A stretch of DNA of 64,000 nucleotides, from assembly GCF_030167915.1 (NCBI RefSeq), contig NZ_JARGNB010000006.1:1-64000 (forward strand). Reading direction: 5' to 3'. Shown piece after piece: positions 62,829-64,000 of the stretch. Position numbers and translations under genes: made by a program. This DNA comes from Aquabacterium humicola (GTDB lineage Bacteria > Pseudomonadota > Gammaproteobacteria > Burkholderiales > Burkholderiaceae_C). Below the pieces are notes generated by a model, which had not been told where the DNA came from, did not search any database, and saw only the letters and a list, made by a program, of their open reading frames with translations. How positions within the stretch are numbered: the first letter of the stretch is position 1; each line of letters starts with the position of its first letter.

Positions 62829-64000
62829 ATGAAGCGTCGCCCGTTCAGCCTGGGCCTGATGGCCGCTGCCAGCCTTGCCGTGCTGGCCGCCGGCACCGCC
62901 GCGCAGGCCGCCGACGAGATCCGCATCGCGCACGTCTACAGCAAGACCGGCCCGCTGGAAGCCTACGGCAAGCAGACCGCGCTCGGCTTCATGATGGGCC
63001 TGGAGTACGCGACGCAGGGCACGATGGCCGTCAACGGCAAGAAGCTCGTCGTCATCGAGAAGGACGACCAGGGCAAGCCCGATCTCGGCAAGAGCCTGCT
63101 GGCCGCGGCCTACAACGACGACAAGGCCGACCTCGCGGTCGGGCCCACGTCGTCGGGTGTCGCGCTGGCGATGCTGCCGGTGGCCGAGGAAGCCAAGAAG
63201 ATCCTGCTGGTCGAGCCTGCGGTGGCCGACTCGATCACCGGCGACAAGTGGAACAAGTACATCTTCCGCACCGGCCGCAACAGCTCGCAGGACGCGATCT
63301 CCAACGCCGTTGCGCTGGACAAGCCCGGCATCACGATCGCCACGCTGGCGCAGGACTACGCCTTCGGCCGCGACGGCGTGAAGGCCTTCAAGGAGTCGAT
63401 CAAGAACGCCAAGATCGTCCACGAGGAATACCTGCCGACGACCACCACCGACTTCACCGCCGGTGCGCAGCGCCTGATCGACAAGCTGAAGGACCTGCCG
63501 GGCCGCAAGGTGATCTGGATCATCTGGGCCGGCGCGGGCAACCCGTTCAAGATCGCCGACCTCGACCTGAAGCGCTACGGCATCGAGATCGCCACCGGCG
63601 GCAACATCCTGCCGGCGATGGCCTCGTACAAGCAGTTCCCGGGCATGGAAGGCGCCACCTACTACTACTTCGGCATCCCGAAGAACCCGGTCAACGAGTG
63701 GCTGGTGGCCAACCACTACTCGAAGCACAAGGCGCCGCCGGACTTCTTCACCGCCGGCGGCATGAGCGCGGCGATCGCGGTGGTCGAAGCACTGAAGAAG
63801 ACCAAGGGCGACACCAACACCAACAAGCTCATCCAGACGATGGAAGGCATGAGCTTCGACACGCCCAAGGGCAAGATGACCTTCCGCAAGGAAGACCACC
63901 AGGCCATGCAGAGCATGTACCACTTCAAGATCAAGGCCGACCCGGCCTTCGCGTGGGGCGTGCCGGAGCTGGTGCGCGAGATCAAGCCTGAAGAGATGCA
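62829..64000 (+). CDS. Branched-chain-type ABC substrate-binding protein (partial at 3' end)
   Basis: 390 residues are visible; no stop is reached before the window ends. A signal peptide runs to about 28 (GTAAQAADEI). The mature part begins IRIAHVYSKTGPLEAYGKQT and continues through GPTSSGVALAMLPVAEEAKK, TLAQDYAFGRDGVKAF and GIPKNPVNEWLVANHY. It belongs to the type I periplasmic fold group including Leu/Ile/Val and amide/urea receptors. A CGAGGAG site precedes the ATG. Permeases may lie beyond the window. Confidence 0.92.
   Translation, partial: MKRRPFSLGLMAAASLAVLAAGTAAQAADEIRIAHVYSKTGPLEAYGKQTALGFMMGLEYATQGTMAVNGKKLVVIEKDDQGKPDLGKSLLAAAYNDDKADLAVGPTSSGVALAMLPVAEEAKKILLVEPAVADSITGDKWNKYIFRTGRNSSQDAISNAVALDKPGITIATLAQDYAFGRDGVKAFKESIKNAKIVHEEYLPTTTTDFTAGAQRLIDKLKDLPGRKVIWIIWAGAGNPFKIADLDLKRYGIEIATGGNILPAMASYKQFPGMEGATYYYFGIPKNPVNEWLVANHYSKHKAPPDFFTAGGMSAAIAVVEALKKTKGDTNTNKLIQTMEGMSFDTPKGKMTFRKEDHQAMQSMYHFKIKADPAFAWGVPELVREIKPEEM

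Overview
The window is about 70% G+C and densely coding, with frequent ATGA/GTGA/TTGA stop-start overlaps. Bug-family solute receptors, a DctB/DctD-like two-component pair, PHA-granule proteins, GspA/GspB and several sigma-54-type signals all point to a betaproteobacterium of the Burkholderiales (Leptothrix/Rubrivivax/Piscinibacter-like). That placement is an inference from gene content and composition. I saw no rRNA, tRNA, CRISPR array, transposase or phage gene.

Layout. 241-2850 is a TorS-like hybrid histidine kinase. 2915-10626 is an alpha-glucoside uptake and phosphorolysis operon: binding protein, two permeases, ATPase, GH65 phosphorylase and beta-phosphoglucomutase, interrupted by a 460-bp block of nested inverted repeats. 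10664-16530 holds small metabolic and hypothetical genes, including a DUF2007-like protein with D-x-D-x-D-G repeats, a Sel1-repeat protein, an HELGH protein and an L,D-transpeptidase. 16919-20549 is a TonB receptor convergent with an Fes-like esterase. 20649-28843 is mixed: a dehydrogenase-like protein, a DMT exporter with a LysR regulator, a Bug receptor, a thioesterase, a chemoreceptor and small exported proteins. 29446-33970 is a DctB/DctD-like pair divergent from a lipoprotein binding protein, with a sigma-54-type promoter and a perfect inverted repeat between them. 34085-35953 is PHA/nucleoid related. 37460-39849 is GspB/GspA. 39938-43823 is a MalT-like regulator lacking the ATPase half next to malZ. 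43885-44591 is a Phd/PIN toxin-antitoxin pair.

The most unusual locus is 44595-53667 (minus strand): ECF sigma factor, single-pass anti-sigma-like protein, secreted TPR-CHAT caspase-like protease with an intact His/Cys dyad, and a 1511-residue Calx-beta adhesin-like protein whose superrepeat has an exact 684-bp period. The tight overlaps suggest one operon. I read it as a possible proteolysis-gated sigma circuit controlling a giant surface protein. Divergent from it is a sigma-54 activator in an operon with a porin, a PstS-like protein and a diguanylate cyclase (53843-58800). The window closes with a two-gene phosphorelay (58810-62456) and a second branched-chain-type binding protein, cut by the window edge, behind another sigma-54-like promoter.

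The window is rich in sensors: three or four histidine kinases, two sigma-54 activators, one ECF sigma factor, one diguanylate cyclase and one chemoreceptor. Its transport genes are mostly single binding proteins without linked permeases, apart from the complete alpha-glucoside ABC system.
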